64,000 nucleotides of DNA from JANQIO01 sp043513815 (GTDB lineage: Bacteria > Pseudomonadota > Gammaproteobacteria > Pseudomonadales > Halieaceae): the NCBI GenBank assembly GCA_043513815.1, contig CP121313.1, positions 2,604,001-2,668,000 on the forward strand. Reading direction: 5' to 3'. The position numbers and the translations under genes were made by a program. Every line of letters begins with the position of its first letter. Positions within the stretch are counted from its first letter, which is position 1. Of the stretch, positions 16,720 to 26,456 are shown piece by piece. Under the pieces are notes generated by a model. That model was not told where the DNA came from. It saw only the letters and a list, made by a program, of their open reading frames with translations, and ran no database searches.

Positions 16720-19700
16720 ATGTCCAAAAACCTTATTTCAGCCTCCATCGTTGCCGTCCTGTTAATGGCCTGGTTGGGATCTGGCGCCTTTAGCGAGCGC
16801 ACCGAGACCGACCCGTCGGTGACGGGCGCAGATGGGCAGAACAAGACCTCAGAGCCCGCGCTGACCAATGTGCGTGTCAAGATCACTACCGCAGAGCCTC
16901 GTACTCGCACCATCGTGCTGCGCGGCCAGACCGAAACCAAGCGCACTGTGGAAGTGACGGCCGAGATCGCGGGCCAGGTGGTATCGCGACCCGTTGAGCG
17001 CGGCATGCAGGTAGAAAAAGGGCAGCTGCTGTGCGAGATCGCCGTGGATGACCGGGAAGTCGCGGTCGCCGAGGCTCGCGCCGGTTACGATCAGGCCAGG
17101 ATCGAGCACGCTGGCAGTCTCAAGCTGGAAGGCCAGGGGCTGCTTTCAGATGTGGCAATAGCTACCTCAAACGCGCGCCAGGAGGCCGCCAGGGCCCAAC
17201 TGCAGCGGCAGGTGCTTAACCTTGAGAGAACGCGCATCACCGCGCCTTTTGATGGCGTCATAGAGAACCTGCACCTCAACAGCGGCGACTACGCCATGCC
17301 AGGGGCATCTTGCGCAACGCTCATTGACCTGGACCCGATGCTGGTCGTTGCCCATGTCACCGAAGAAGAAGTTGAAAACCTGGAAACTGCTATAGGTCGT
17401 ACCCGTACGACCATGTCCCTGCTGGTGGTCATGGTGCTGGCCGGCATCATGGCGCGGTCGGCACTGCCGATAGCCAACGACCCACATGTAGACCTGCCGC
17501 TGTTTTACGTCGGCGTCGCTCACGACGGCATTTCGCCGGAGGACGCCGAAAGACTGCTGGTGCAGCCCATGGAGGTGGAGCTGCGCAAGCTGGAAGGCAT
17601 TGTCGAACTCAAATCCACCGCCGCGGAAGGCATGGCGACCTTCCTGGTGGAATTCGACGTGTCGCAAGACCTCGACAAGGCATTGAGCGACGTCCGTGAA
17701 GCCGTAGACTCGGCACGAGCCGAAATGCCCAGCACGGCAGAAGAACCCTTCGTGGAAGAGCTGACAGCTGATGGCTTCCCGATGATTCAAATCAACTTCA
17801 TCGGCACGGGCGCCAGCGAACGCACGATCTACCAGACCGCCCTGCGGGTGCGAGAACAGATCGAAACCATACCCGCCGTTCTGAGCGCGGATTTGCAGGG
17901 CCACCGCGAAGAGGTGCTTGAAGTCATCATTGACCCCGATGCCCTCAACGCCTACCAGATATCGGCCGAAGAGCTGGTAGTGATTCTGCAGCGCAACAAC
18001 CGCCTGATTCCGGCGGGTACTATGGACCTGGGCAATGGCCGATTTGCAGTCAAAGTTCCTGCCGTTGTGGAGCAGGCTGGCGACGTCATGGAGCTCCCCC
18101 TGCGCAGCTCCCTTGATAGCGTTGTGACGCTACAAGACGTTGCCACAGTCCGGCGAACATTCAAGGACCGCACCAGCTTTGCGCGCTACAACGGCCAGAA
18201 AACGATCTCCATCAGTGTCAGCAAGCGTTCCGATGCCAATGTCATTGACTCAGTCGAACGTGTTCTGGCCATCGTTGAGCAGGTCCGCCCCACGCTTCCC
18301 GGCGGCATCCGGATGATCGTGTCGCAAAACCAGGCAGAGTTTGCTACGGTGCAGGTGAGCGAATTGGAAGGCAATATTCTCACCGCTCTGGCGCTGGTGA
18401 TGGTACTCGTTGTCGCCGCGATGGGCTTCCGCAGCGGTCTGGTGGTGGGCCTTGGCATTCCCTTCTCGCTGCTCTTTTCCGTGACGATCATCTACCTGCT
18501 TGGCTACACCTTCAACTTCATGGTGATGTTCGGCATGCTACTGGGACTGGGCATGCTGATTGATGGCGGCATTGTGGTAACAGAATATGCCAACCGGCTG
18601 ATGGGCGAAGGCATGGATCACAAGCGCGCCTACGCTGAATCCGTGAAGCGGATGTTCTGGCCGGTCACAGCATCCACAGCCACCACCCTGGCGGCGTTTC
18701 TGCCGATGTTGTTCTGGCCCGGCGTCTCGGGGCAGTTCATGGGCTATCTCCCCGTCACTGTGTTCACCGTATTGATCGGCTCCCTGCTTTACGCACTATT
18801 ATTCGGGCCCGTGCTGGGCACCCTGTTTGGCAAACCTTCCATGCACAGCGCCAAGGCGGCGCAGGAACTCCATCAGCTGGAAACCGGCGACCCCACACAG
18901 CTGCCGACCTTGACGGGCCAGTTCGCGCGATTCATGACCCACGTCGTCCACCGCCCACTGCTGACCATGGGTATTATTTTCAGCCTGCTGTACACCATCT
19001 TCTGGGCCTACGGTAAGTACGGCGTGGGGACCATCTTCTTCTCGGATGCAGACCCACAGTTCATTCAGGTGTCAGTCCTGGGGCGAGGCAATTTTTCCGC
19101 CCAGGAAGTCAATGACCTGGTACTGGATGTGGAACGGCAAATACTCCCCATTCCCGGCATCCGCTTCGTCAACACCCAGACCATGTTGCCCGGCAATACC
19201 GGCGGTGGATTCATCAGTGGCAGCTCGGATCGTATTGGCTCCATTTTTGTGGAACTGGTCGCTGAATCCGAGCGCGAGCTGGGCGGAAACACCATCATGC
19301 GGCAGATTCGCGAACGTACCGAGCAGCTTTCGGGTATCAAGGTGGAAGTGCAGCCTCTCGAAAAGGGCCCACCGGTAGGCAAGCCCATCCAGATCGAATT
19401 CACCTCCCGTGACAGGGCCCTTCTTGAGCCAGCGATGGCCCAGGTCCGCGCCTATCTGGATAGCTTGCCTGAGCTGGTCGATATCGACGACTCCGCGGCG
19501 CTGCCCTCCATTGAGTGGCGTATTGAAGTAGATCGCCAGCAGGCAGCCTTGTACGGTGCAGACGTATCGTCGGCGGGCCTGGCAGTACAGTTGGTTACCA
19601 CCGGCGTTAAGGTCGGTGAATACCGCCCCGACAATGCGGAGGACTCCGTGGATATTCGAGTCCGCTATCCTCGCGCAGAGCGTGGCATAACCGCCATGGA

Positions 19701-20565
19701 TCAGCTGCGGGTCAGTACGGACCAGGGCATGGTGCCGCTTAGCAACTTTGTCTCCATGGAGCCTGCTCCGGGCGTTGATTCCTTCAAACGTATCGACGGG
19801 CTGCCTGTGGAACTGATACGCGCCAACGTACGCGCCGGCGTGATGGCCGACGCCATGGTGAAAGACATCAGCGTCTGGCTGGAACAGCAAAGCTTCGACC
19901 CTGCCATCAACATCCGCTTCCGGGGGGCCAACGAAGAGCAATCCGACTCCATGGCGTTTGTCTCGGCCTCCTTCTCGCTCGCGCTCGCGTTGATGTTTAT
20001 CCTGCTAGTCACCCAGTTCAACGATTTCTATCAGAGCACACTAATCCTCGTGGCCGTGGTGATGTCCACCGCCGGCGTGCTGTTGGGTTTGATGTTCCTC
20101 GGCAAACCCTTCAGCGCGCTGCTGACTGGCGTGGGGGTGGTCGCGTTGGCCGGCATTGTCGTGAACAACAACATCATTCTTATCGACACCTTCAATCACG
20201 TGCGACATGCGCACCCTGAGCTGGACGTACCCGAGATCATTGTCAGGGCCACCGCACAACGTTTGCGACCCGTGCTTCTGACGACCGTCACTACTGTGTT
20301 TGGCCTGCTGCCTCTAGCCGCGGGGTACTCCGTGGACCTGGCCGCGCGGACCGTGACCCCTGAGGGAGAGATGGCCATGTTCTGGGCACCCCTGTCCCAG
20401 GCGATCGTGTTTGGCCTGTCATTTGCCACGCTGCTAACCCTGGTGGCGACCCCGGCAATGCTCGCCTTGCCCCACGCACTTAAATCGAGACTTGCGGCAT
20501 TTCGCCGCGCGCTTGGAGCCCTGTTTGCATCACTGGAGCAACGCCGTCGCGGGCCTGCTGCCTGA
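16720..20565 (+). CDS. RND efflux transporter: truncated membrane-fusion adaptor joined in frame to its permease
   Basis: One 1281-residue frame contains two normally separate subunits. Residues 1-228 are a periplasmic adaptor: membrane anchor or signal, then VEVTAEIAGQVVSRPVERGMQV and the lipoyl/hairpin part, with RITAPFDGVIENLHLNSGDY. It stops after the beta-barrel segment VTEEEVENLE, where about 130 residues should follow. From residue about 229 a nearly complete inner-membrane permease starts in its first helix (RTRTTMSLLVVMVLAG), missing only the first dozen residues. It keeps PEDAERLLVQPMEVELR, the GMLIDGGIVVTEYANR helix 4 region and the C-terminal helix bundle. The join coincides with a perfect inverted repeat at 17395-17412. 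It could be a real deletion fusion or an artefact. No outer-membrane partner is nearby. Confidence 0.85.
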   Translation: MSKNLISASIVAVLLMAWLGSGAFSERTETDPSVTGADGQNKTSEPALTNVRVKITTAEPRTRTIVLRGQTETKRTVEVTAEIAGQVVSRPVERGMQVEKGQLLCEIAVDDREVAVAEARAGYDQARIEHAGSLKLEGQGLLSDVAIATSNARQEAARAQLQRQVLNLERTRITAPFDGVIENLHLNSGDYAMPGASCATLIDLDPMLVVAHVTEEEVENLETAIGRTRTTMSLLVVMVLAGIMARSALPIANDPHVDLPLFYVGVAHDGISPEDAERLLVQPMEVELRKLEGIVELKSTAAEGMATFLVEFDVSQDLDKALSDVREAVDSARAEMPSTAEEPFVEELTADGFPMIQINFIGTGASERTIYQTALRVREQIETIPAVLSADLQGHREEVLEVIIDPDALNAYQISAEELVVILQRNNRLIPAGTMDLGNGRFAVKVPAVVEQAGDVMELPLRSSLDSVVTLQDVATVRRTFKDRTSFARYNGQKTISISVSKRSDANVIDSVERVLAIVEQVRPTLPGGIRMIVSQNQAEFATVQVSELEGNILTALALVMVLVVAAMGFRSGLVVGLGIPFSLLFSVTIIYLLGYTFNFMVMFGMLLGLGMLIDGGIVVTEYANRLMGEGMDHKRAYAESVKRMFWPVTASTATTLAAFLPMLFWPGVSGQFMGYLPVTVFTVLIGSLLYALLFGPVLGTLFGKPSMHSAKAAQELHQLETGDPTQLPTLTGQFARFMTHVVHRPLLTMGIIFSLLYTIFWAYGKYGVGTIFFSDADPQFIQVSVLGRGNFSAQEVNDLVLDVERQILPIPGIRFVNTQTMLPGNTGGGFISGSSDRIGSIFVELVAESERELGGNTIMRQIRERTEQLSGIKVEVQPLEKGPPVGKPIQIEFTSRDRALLEPAMAQVRAYLDSLPELVDIDDSAALPSIEWRIEVDRQQAALYGADVSSAGLAVQLVTTGVKVGEYRPDNAEDSVDIRVRYPRAERGITAMDQLRVSTDQGMVPLSNFVSMEPAPGVDSFKRIDGLPVELIRANVRAGVMADAMVKDISVWLEQQSFDPAINIRFRGANEEQSDSMAFVSASFSLALALMFILLVTQFNDFYQSTLILVAVVMSTAGVLLGLMFLGKPFSALLTGVGVVALAGIVVNNNIILIDTFNHVRHAHPELDVPEIIVRATAQRLRPVLLTTVTTVFGLLPLAAGYSVDLAARTVTPEGEMAMFWAPLSQAIVFGLSFATLLTLVATPAMLALPHALKSRLAAFRRALGALFASLEQRRRGPAA
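17395..17412. repeat. Perfect inverted repeat at the adaptor/permease join
   Basis: GGTCGTAC and GTACGACC flank a two-base centre. The repeat encodes the residues GRTRTT, exactly where adaptor homology ends and permease homology begins. Palindromes of this kind can promote deletion or template switching. Confidence 0.85.
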
Positions 20566-20782
20566 GCAAGCCGCGCGCCGCAAGGGCGGGCGGCGCCGCA
20601 GCCAGCAAGCGCCTGGGCCAGCAACCTCGCCCGCAAGCAGATCCAAGCGCGCTTTACTGGACCTTCCAGCCCGGTACATCGCTGTTGGACCCCGCTACTG
20701 GCGTGACCGGCAGAGACTGCCGCTTAAATCTGGCAGCACAGGAATGCTATGCTTCCCGGTATTGCTGACAGGAGAAACTGTA

Positions 20783-21331
20783 ATGGCAGGTTCACTTCAG
20801 GACCAATTGCTCAATGCCGGTCTTGCCGATGCGGACAAGGCCAAGAAGCTCAAACGTGAAAAGCGCAAGGCGCAGAAACACGCGCGCAGCACTGGGCAAT
20901 CGCTGGTAGACGACACCAAAGTCGCCGCGGCGCAAGCGCTGGCGGAAAAGGCAGCCCGTGCCCGGGGGCTCAACCAGGAGCGAGACAGCAAGGCACAGCG
21001 CAAGGCTATCAACGCCCAGATCAGGCAGCTGATTGAAGTCAACAAGCTGGCGAGGGGTGATGGGGACATCAGCTTCAACTTCACCGACGGCCGCAAGATC
21101 AAGCAACTGCGGGTAAGTGCCTTACAGCATAAGCAGCTCGCCGGGGGCGTGCTCTCAGTCGTCAAACAGGGCGATGCCTACGAAGTAGTGCCGCGGCCGG
21201 TGGCCAACAAGATCGCCGAGCGCGACGCCAGCCGTGTCATTGACGTCAAAGAGAGCGCTGATGACAGCCTGACCGACGAGGAGAAGGATTGGTACAAGGA
21301 CTACGAAATCCCCGATGACCTCATGTGGTAG
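20783..21331 (+). CDS. DUF2058 family protein (YaiL-like)
   Basis: The 182-residue cytoplasmic protein matches DUF2058: the N-terminal MAGSLQDQLLNAGLADADKAKKLKREKRK is rich in lysine and helix-forming, followed by an IRQLIEVNKLARGDGDISFNFTDG core and the acidic end DWYKDYEIPDDLMW. The function of the family is not established. The ATG at 20783 has AGGAG eight bases upstream, so the longer open frame from 20492, which overlaps the RND gene, is not used. A 12-bp tandem repeat covers its stop codon. Confidence 0.85.
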   Translation: MAGSLQDQLLNAGLADADKAKKLKREKRKAQKHARSTGQSLVDDTKVAAAQALAEKAARARGLNQERDSKAQRKAINAQIRQLIEVNKLARGDGDISFNFTDGRKIKQLRVSALQHKQLAGGVLSVVKQGDAYEVVPRPVANKIAERDASRVIDVKESADDSLTDEEKDWYKDYEIPDDLMW

Positions 21332-21358
21332 TTGATGTGGTAGTTGATGTGGCAGCTA
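21323..21358. repeat. 12-bp tandem repeat over the DUF2058 stop codon
   Basis: ATGTGGTAGTTG occurs at 21323-21334 and 21335-21346, with a diverged third unit to 21358. The first copy contains the last codons and the TAG stop. The layout is like the repeat at the end of hmuV but with a different sequence. Confidence 0.75.
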
Positions 21359-21479
21359 GCCCGGCCTCGATGACGAGCGGCTGGAACGTACGGCCTGAAA
21401 CGTCAGCATGTGACCCGGGGAACCTGTCCTCCCCTCGAACATAGAAGGCACCGTGTGGGAAATGTCACCCCGCTTTGGC

Positions 21480-22328
21480 TCAGGGATCTTGTCTTGCCAG
21501 CGCCACGAGATAATCGTAAACCGCTTGCATCTCGCCCTGGGTGAAACGTGAATAACGCCAGCGAGCGACGCCGCCCATCATCTCCAGCTCTCGATTACCA
21601 ATGCCCTTGCCGGTCTTCATCAAGGTGAAGAAGTCCTCGGCGGAATAGGCCGCAACCATACGCAGGTTCGGGCGCGGTGGGGCATTCGCAAGATCCTCTG
21701 TGCTGCCGCGGAGATCCATACCGTGGCACTCGGTACAGGTAGCGCGCAGGATATAGCGGGCGTACGCGTATTCGGGGCCAATGTCCGGCGGCGACTTGCC
21801 CTTCATGCTCACAACCTGCTGTGCAGCGTCCTTGAAGTCTCCGCTGGCAATATCTTTGGCTAGCTGCGGGCCAATGGTCGGTTCGGGATGTTTTGCGCCT
21901 TTTGCCGGCAGCGTCTTCAAGTAGCCGACCAACGCCTCGAGGTCATCTGGATGCAACTCAGAGAAGAGATACGAGGGCATATCCATCAGCGCACGGTCGG
22001 GACGCTTTCCATCCCGAATCATTACCGCGAGCTCACTTTCCGAGTAGGCAGACCCGCTGAGCGTGAGGTTCGCGGCCCACAGGACACCCAGCTCCGGGTC
22101 ACTCCAGTCATCTCCCGTAAGATCGGGCATGTGGCATCCAATACAACCCAGCACCGCAGACAGACGCTCGCCATGCGCTATCGGATCTGGCGAAACTTCC
22201 TCAAAACGATGGGCGCTAAACGCAGCGGGGGCTTCTACCAGGCCTTCGGCACGAGCGCCGGGCACCGTGTCGCAGAAAAGGCCTACTGACAGTAAATATA
22301 GTAAGGTCGGAAACGGTTTCAGCTTCAC
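21480..22328 (-). CDS. Di-haem cytochrome c
   Basis: The 282-residue protein is exported to the periplasm (signal peptide KPFPTLLYLLSVGLFCDTVPGARA) and has two CxxCH haem sites: CIGCH near residue 60 and CTECH near residue 195. Each is followed by a plausible methionine region (IRDGKRPDRALMDMPSYLFS and later LMKTGKGIGNRELEMMGG). The two-domain layout resembles the cytochrome subunit that accepts electrons from periplasmic molybdenum or quinoprotein dehydrogenases. A molybdenum hydroxylase pair lies two genes upstream on the same strand, so it is a plausible electron acceptor. It starts at GTG, with GGAGG eight bases upstream. Confidence 0.82.
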   Translation of the reverse strand: MKLKPFPTLLYLLSVGLFCDTVPGARAEGLVEAPAAFSAHRFEEVSPDPIAHGERLSAVLGCIGCHMPDLTGDDWSDPELGVLWAANLTLSGSAYSESELAVMIRDGKRPDRALMDMPSYLFSELHPDDLEALVGYLKTLPAKGAKHPEPTIGPQLAKDIASGDFKDAAQQVVSMKGKSPPDIGPEYAYARYILRATCTECHGMDLRGSTEDLANAPPRPNLRMVAAYSAEDFFTLMKTGKGIGNRELEMMGGVARWRYSRFTQGEMQAVYDYLVALARQDP

Positions 22329-22416
22329 GTTTTGAGCCTCCGCTTGGAGTATCCGGTGACAAAGGGCCAGACACCCTGATACCCGGCATTGTCACCCTAT
22401 TATGCGGCGGGTTCCA

Positions 22417-23343
22417 TCAACAGCGGAAATCACTGATCTGGATTTCGGCACCCACGTTGGCGTAATCGCCCGCCGAGCGGCCCGCCCGGAACTCACCCCA
22501 GTTGATCGACCTGTAGCGTGGTGCTGCGCCTCGCAAAGCATCGGGCAGAGGCGCATAGTCGGTGTCGTATCTGGGGTTCAGGAAGAATGGCGCACTGTAG
22601 CGCGAATGATCGGCGCTGGCGCACACCCGGTGCAGGGGAGCGCTGTACCGGTCGTTGGACCAGACCTGGACGATATCCCCGATATTGATGATCAGCGCGC
22701 CAGGTTCCGCCAGGACCGTGTGCCATTCACCGTCGTTAAAAAATTCAAGACCAGGCTGAGCGTCAGGCAACAGCACCGTCAACGCGCCCGCATCCGTGTG
22801 GTGGCTGATGCCGAGATGACGGTCAGGCGCCTCACAGGGCGGGTAGTAATTCAGCCGAAGGAAGCTGGAGTGGCCTTCGCCAAACTCCGCCTCCAGGGTC
22901 CCCCGCTCCACCCCAAGGCACTCACCGATATCGGCCAGCAGGGTGAGGGCCAGGGCCTCACTGGCGGCATAGCAGGATTCCATGACGCGCCTGAACGTGG
23001 GGAGCTGCGCTGGCCAGGGAGTGACCTCACCTGCAAAAGGGCCGGTGTCCGAATCAGGCCCGATATCAAAGATCTGCTTCCAGTCCCGCACATTCTTGGT
23101 GAGTTCCCGGTCGTAAAACCCCCAGGGGTTCTCCTCCGTCCGCTCGATGGCCAGCTTGTCCGCCGGCGGCAGCGCAAAGAACTGCTGCATCTCACCGAGC
23201 ACACTACTACACAGCTCAGCACCCAGGCTGTGGTTCTTTAGCTGAAAGCAGCCCCAGGTTTCACAGGCACGATCCAATGCACCCGGCCAATCGGCCTGAC
23301 CACGCTGGCCGAAGTCGAGTATGGGAATTGAAGCTGGTGACAT
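22417..23343 (-). CDS. 2-oxoglutarate/Fe(II)-dependent dioxygenase, isopenicillin-N-synthase-like
   Basis: The 308-residue cytoplasmic enzyme of the IPNS/flavonoid-oxygenase group has an N-terminal DIOX_N part (GALDRACETWGCFQLKNHSLG). The catalytic core contains HHTDAGALTVLL (H and D of the iron facial triad), the distal histidine in SAPLHRVCA, and RYSAPFFLNP, whose arginine binds 2-oxoglutarate. Such enzymes hydroxylate or oxidise small molecules, and the substrate cannot be told from sequence. It lies between the cytochrome c and the molybdenum hydroxylase on the same strand, with gaps of roughly 90 bases, so a common catabolic unit is possible. Confidence 0.85.
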   Translation of the reverse strand: MSPASIPILDFGQRGQADWPGALDRACETWGCFQLKNHSLGAELCSSVLGEMQQFFALPPADKLAIERTEENPWGFYDRELTKNVRDWKQIFDIGPDSDTGPFAGEVTPWPAQLPTFRRVMESCYAASEALALTLLADIGECLGVERGTLEAEFGEGHSSFLRLNYYPPCEAPDRHLGISHHTDAGALTVLLPDAQPGLEFFNDGEWHTVLAEPGALIINIGDIVQVWSNDRYSAPLHRVCASADHSRYSAPFFLNPRYDTDYAPLPDALRGAAPRYRSINWGEFRAGRSAGDYANVGAEIQISDFRC

Positions 23344-23430
23344 TGCTGCGCTATCGGTTTTACAGAGTCAAAATGCCAGGGCGGCCAGGAGTATCAAGGA
23401 GCCTGACCCCTTGATACGCCTTGATACGGT

Positions 23431-25689
23431 TCAAAGCCGGATGGGTAGATCGCGCACGCGCTGCCCGGTGGCCGCGAAGATGGCATTGCCGATGGCGGGT
23501 GCCACTGCGATCAGGGGCGGCTCACCCATTCCCATGGGATGCTCGTCGCTCTCGATGAAATTGATATCCATCTCGGGCACATCGGCCATACGCAACGGCG
23601 TGTAGCTGTCGAGGTTGCGGTCTTTCACCAGGCCGTTCTCGATGGCCGTGCCCTCGTACAAGGCCAGGCTAAGCCCCCAAAGCGTAGCGCCCTGGGCCTG
23701 CGCCAACGCACCGTCCGGGTGCACCGTGGTGCCGCAATCCAGCGACTGCCACAGCTTCTTAACGCTAACCTTGTCGCCACTAACCGCCACATGGGCAATA
23801 CAGGCCGACCAGGTGGGCATGGCGCGTTCCTGGCCGTGGGCCACAGCCACACCCAGGCCCTCGCCCTCGGGCAGCGACTGGCCCCAGGGCGCGCGATCCC
23901 TGACATCTCGCAGCACCGTCGCCAGGCGGCTTGCGCCGCCCACCTGCATGGGGGCAGAACCGGCCTGGCGGCCTTCCGCATCCAGCAGGCTCAGCCGGAA
24001 TTCGATAGGATCGACCCCGAGCCTTTCGGCAATCTCATCCATAAAGCACTCGACACCCCAGCCGATCCAGCCAGGCCCTACAGCCCGCAGCCAGCCCGGC
24101 AGGAAGGTGTCCTGGGCAAGGCTGTTGTTGATTGCGCGCACGCGGTGGTTGTCAATGGAATACCAGTGATCGGCTCCGTTGATGGAAAATCCGTCGAACT
24201 GGCCCTTGCCGTCGACGCCCTCCCCCAGAAAACCTGGCGCCATGGACAGGGTCGGCCAGCCCGCAGCGGCGGCGTGCTCAATGGCGGTAAGCTTGCCGTC
24301 GCCGTCAAAGGCCGCCTTTAGCCGCGCCACAGACGGCGAGCGCACACAGTCGAACTGGCTGTCTGCGGGGCGCGTCAGCACCAACTTGACCGGCTTGCCC
24401 AGCGTGCGCGCCGCGTGCGCTGCAGGAATCATCTGGTCACCGAACAAACGCCGACCGAAACCACCGCCGAGAAAATAAGTGTGCAGATGAATGGCCGACT
24501 CTTCGACGCCCAGCGACTTGGCCAGCACCGGAATAATAAGCGACTGCCACTGGTTTCCGGCATGCACGTGGAATTGACCCTCACGGTATTCCACCAGCGC
24601 GTTCTGTGGCTCCAGGGTAAAGTGCAGCGCGGTGTGTGTGCGATAGGTGCCGTCCATTTTCTCGGCAGCGGCGTCCAGCGCTGCCGGCGCATCACCGGCG
24701 TCAACAAACAGGGTACCAACGTCGCGCTTTCCGACCAGGCGCTCACCCTCCTCGAGAATATCCGCCTCGCTTACTGAGGCCGTCTCGCCCGCCTCCCAGC
24801 TCACCTCCAGGGCGTCACTGGCTTTGATAGCCGCAGGCAGGGATTCAGCAATCGCCAGCACCCAGCCCTGCACGAAACCAGAGGGATCATCCACGACCAG
24901 GCTGGTGACGAATCCCGGAACCTCCTTTGCGCGCTTGTCATCCACCGCTTTGACAACACTGCCGTAGCGGGTCGGCGGCATTACCGGATGCGCGTACACC
25001 ATATTCGGCAATTCGGCATCGAGACCGTAGACGGCCTCGCCTCGGGATTTTTCTGGAATATCGCGGGCAGCCACCGGCTTGCCGATCAGGTTTCGGTCTT
25101 CCGGTGACTTGATGGGCAGCTCAGCGAGCTGCTCTTCCGTGAAGCTGCGGCTGACATCGCCCTGCTGGACAATCTCGGCAAAACTGATCGACTTGCCGCC
25201 GCCGGATACCATTGAATCTCCAATAGAGAGATCAGTGACCGGCATGCCCAGCAGTGGCGCTGCGGCCTCCAGCAGCACAGTGCGGCCCGCCGCGCCGGCC
25301 TGCGACAGCATGCTGAAACTGGTTACCACCGACCAGGAGCCGCCGGTGACCATGTATCCCCAACGGGGGTCACTGTCCACGTGCACCAACGAGACATCTT
25401 CCCAGTTCGCACCCAGCTCATCGGCAACAATACGCGCCAGCGCGGTGCCGACGTGTTGTCCCATTTCAGCCTTGGCGATGTTCACATTAATGGCGCCGTC
25501 GCTGTGTATTTCAAACCACACAGCGGGCGAGAACACCTGGCTGCCGCCGCCTTTTGCCACATCCGTCGTCGCGTCGTCCAACGAGCAACCCGGCAGCACT
25601 GTCCCCAGCCCCATGAGCAATCCGCCGGCTGTGCTGCCCGCCAGAAAACTGCGACGTGTCATGCCCTGATTCATCTGACGGGATTTCAT
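23431..25689 (-). CDS. Molybdopterin-binding subunit of a periplasmic aldehyde/isoquinoline-type oxidoreductase
   Basis: The 752-residue protein is exported by the Tat path: TRRSFLAGSTAGGLLMGLG is a twin-arginine signal, with a possible lipobox (LPGC) after it. Domains follow the IorB pattern: an N-terminal aldehyde-oxidase-like half, the molybdopterin contact YFLGGGFGRRLFG in the middle, and MGEPPLIAVAPAIGNAI near the end with the active-site glutamate. It oxidises an N-heterocycle or aldehyde with water as oxygen donor, but the substrate is unknown. Its start overlaps the stop of the iron-sulfur subunit by four bases (ATGA). Electrons would leave by that subunit to a cytochrome c such as the one at 21480-22328. 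Confidence 0.87.
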   Translation of the reverse strand: MKSRQMNQGMTRRSFLAGSTAGGLLMGLGTVLPGCSLDDATTDVAKGGGSQVFSPAVWFEIHSDGAINVNIAKAEMGQHVGTALARIVADELGANWEDVSLVHVDSDPRWGYMVTGGSWSVVTSFSMLSQAGAAGRTVLLEAAAPLLGMPVTDLSIGDSMVSGGGKSISFAEIVQQGDVSRSFTEEQLAELPIKSPEDRNLIGKPVAARDIPEKSRGEAVYGLDAELPNMVYAHPVMPPTRYGSVVKAVDDKRAKEVPGFVTSLVVDDPSGFVQGWVLAIAESLPAAIKASDALEVSWEAGETASVSEADILEEGERLVGKRDVGTLFVDAGDAPAALDAAAEKMDGTYRTHTALHFTLEPQNALVEYREGQFHVHAGNQWQSLIIPVLAKSLGVEESAIHLHTYFLGGGFGRRLFGDQMIPAAHAARTLGKPVKLVLTRPADSQFDCVRSPSVARLKAAFDGDGKLTAIEHAAAAGWPTLSMAPGFLGEGVDGKGQFDGFSINGADHWYSIDNHRVRAINNSLAQDTFLPGWLRAVGPGWIGWGVECFMDEIAERLGVDPIEFRLSLLDAEGRQAGSAPMQVGGASRLATVLRDVRDRAPWGQSLPEGEGLGVAVAHGQERAMPTWSACIAHVAVSGDKVSVKKLWQSLDCGTTVHPDGALAQAQGATLWGLSLALYEGTAIENGLVKDRNLDSYTPLRMADVPEMDINFIESDEHPMGMGEPPLIAVAPAIGNAIFAATGQRVRDLPIRL

Positions 25690-26150
25690 GAGGACACCTC
25701 CTCGACATCAGCCGCGAGCTTGATCGCCTCGCGAATACGCACATAGGCCATGCAGCGACAGAGGTTGCCTGTCATATGCTGGGTGATCTGCTCGTCTGAG
25801 GGATTGGGATTATCACGCAGCAAGGCTTCAGCGGTAACAATCTGCCCTGACTGGCAGTAGCCGCACTGTGGCACCTGCGCCTCCACCCAGGACTCCTTGA
25901 GCGCCTCCCCAGCCTTGCTATCCAGCCCTTCGATGGTGGTGACCGCCTTGCCCTCCACCGACATCAGCGGCGTGACACAAGAGCGCATGGGATTACCATC
26001 GAGCTGGACCGTACAGGCGCCGCACATGGCGATGCCGCAGCCGAACTTGGTACCCTTGAGTTTCAGTTCGTCGCGAATCACCCACAACAAGGGCGTATCG
26101 CCCGGGCTGCTGGAAGAAACCTTTTTGCCGTTCAAGGTGAATGAGGTCAT
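25686..26150 (-). CDS. [2Fe-2S] subunit of the molybdenum hydroxylase
   Basis: The 154-residue partner of the molybdopterin subunit has two [2Fe-2S] clusters. The plant-ferredoxin cluster is visible as GTKFGCGIAMCGACTVQLDG followed by RSCVTP. The second, helical cluster is visible as CGYCQSGQ and NLCRCMAYVRI. It lacks its own signal peptide and probably rides out with the Tat-signal-bearing large subunit. It is the first gene of the pair and may head the longer unit through the dioxygenase to the cytochrome c. Confidence 0.9.
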   Translation of the reverse strand: MTSFTLNGKKVSSSSPGDTPLLWVIRDELKLKGTKFGCGIAMCGACTVQLDGNPMRSCVTPLMSVEGKAVTTIEGLDSKAGEALKESWVEAQVPQCGYCQSGQIVTAEALLRDNPNPSDEQITQHMTGNLCRCMAYVRIREAIKLAADVEEVSS

Positions 26151-26456
26151 AGCGCAGTGTCCCAGAAAAACTTATGGGATAGTGTAGTGGATTCTCCGGC
26201 CATGGGCAGCCATAAGGGACCTTGCCGGCCAAATCCAACTGATTCTCTTGCCATTCTGCACGGACCATGAATCCAAGCAACTGCCAGCCATCGGACAAGC
26301 ACTGCAAAGGTGCACTCTTCTTTTGCGTCCGCATCAGTCCATGCTCGAATGCACCATTGTCTACGATTTGAGTCGGGCAAACTGTTCCCCAATCTTCTGT
26401 CCCCTGATCTTCCGTTGCTCTATGCTTTGCGGAAACAAATTGCTGGGGACCTCCAC
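26151..26456. other. Divergent intergenic region
   Basis: This 306-base gap lies between the molybdenum hydroxylase pair and the sortilin-like gene. The reading frame of the latter is open from 26310, but that part lacks a signal peptide and looks non-coding. No clear promoter, repeat or RNA is seen. Confidence 0.5.
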
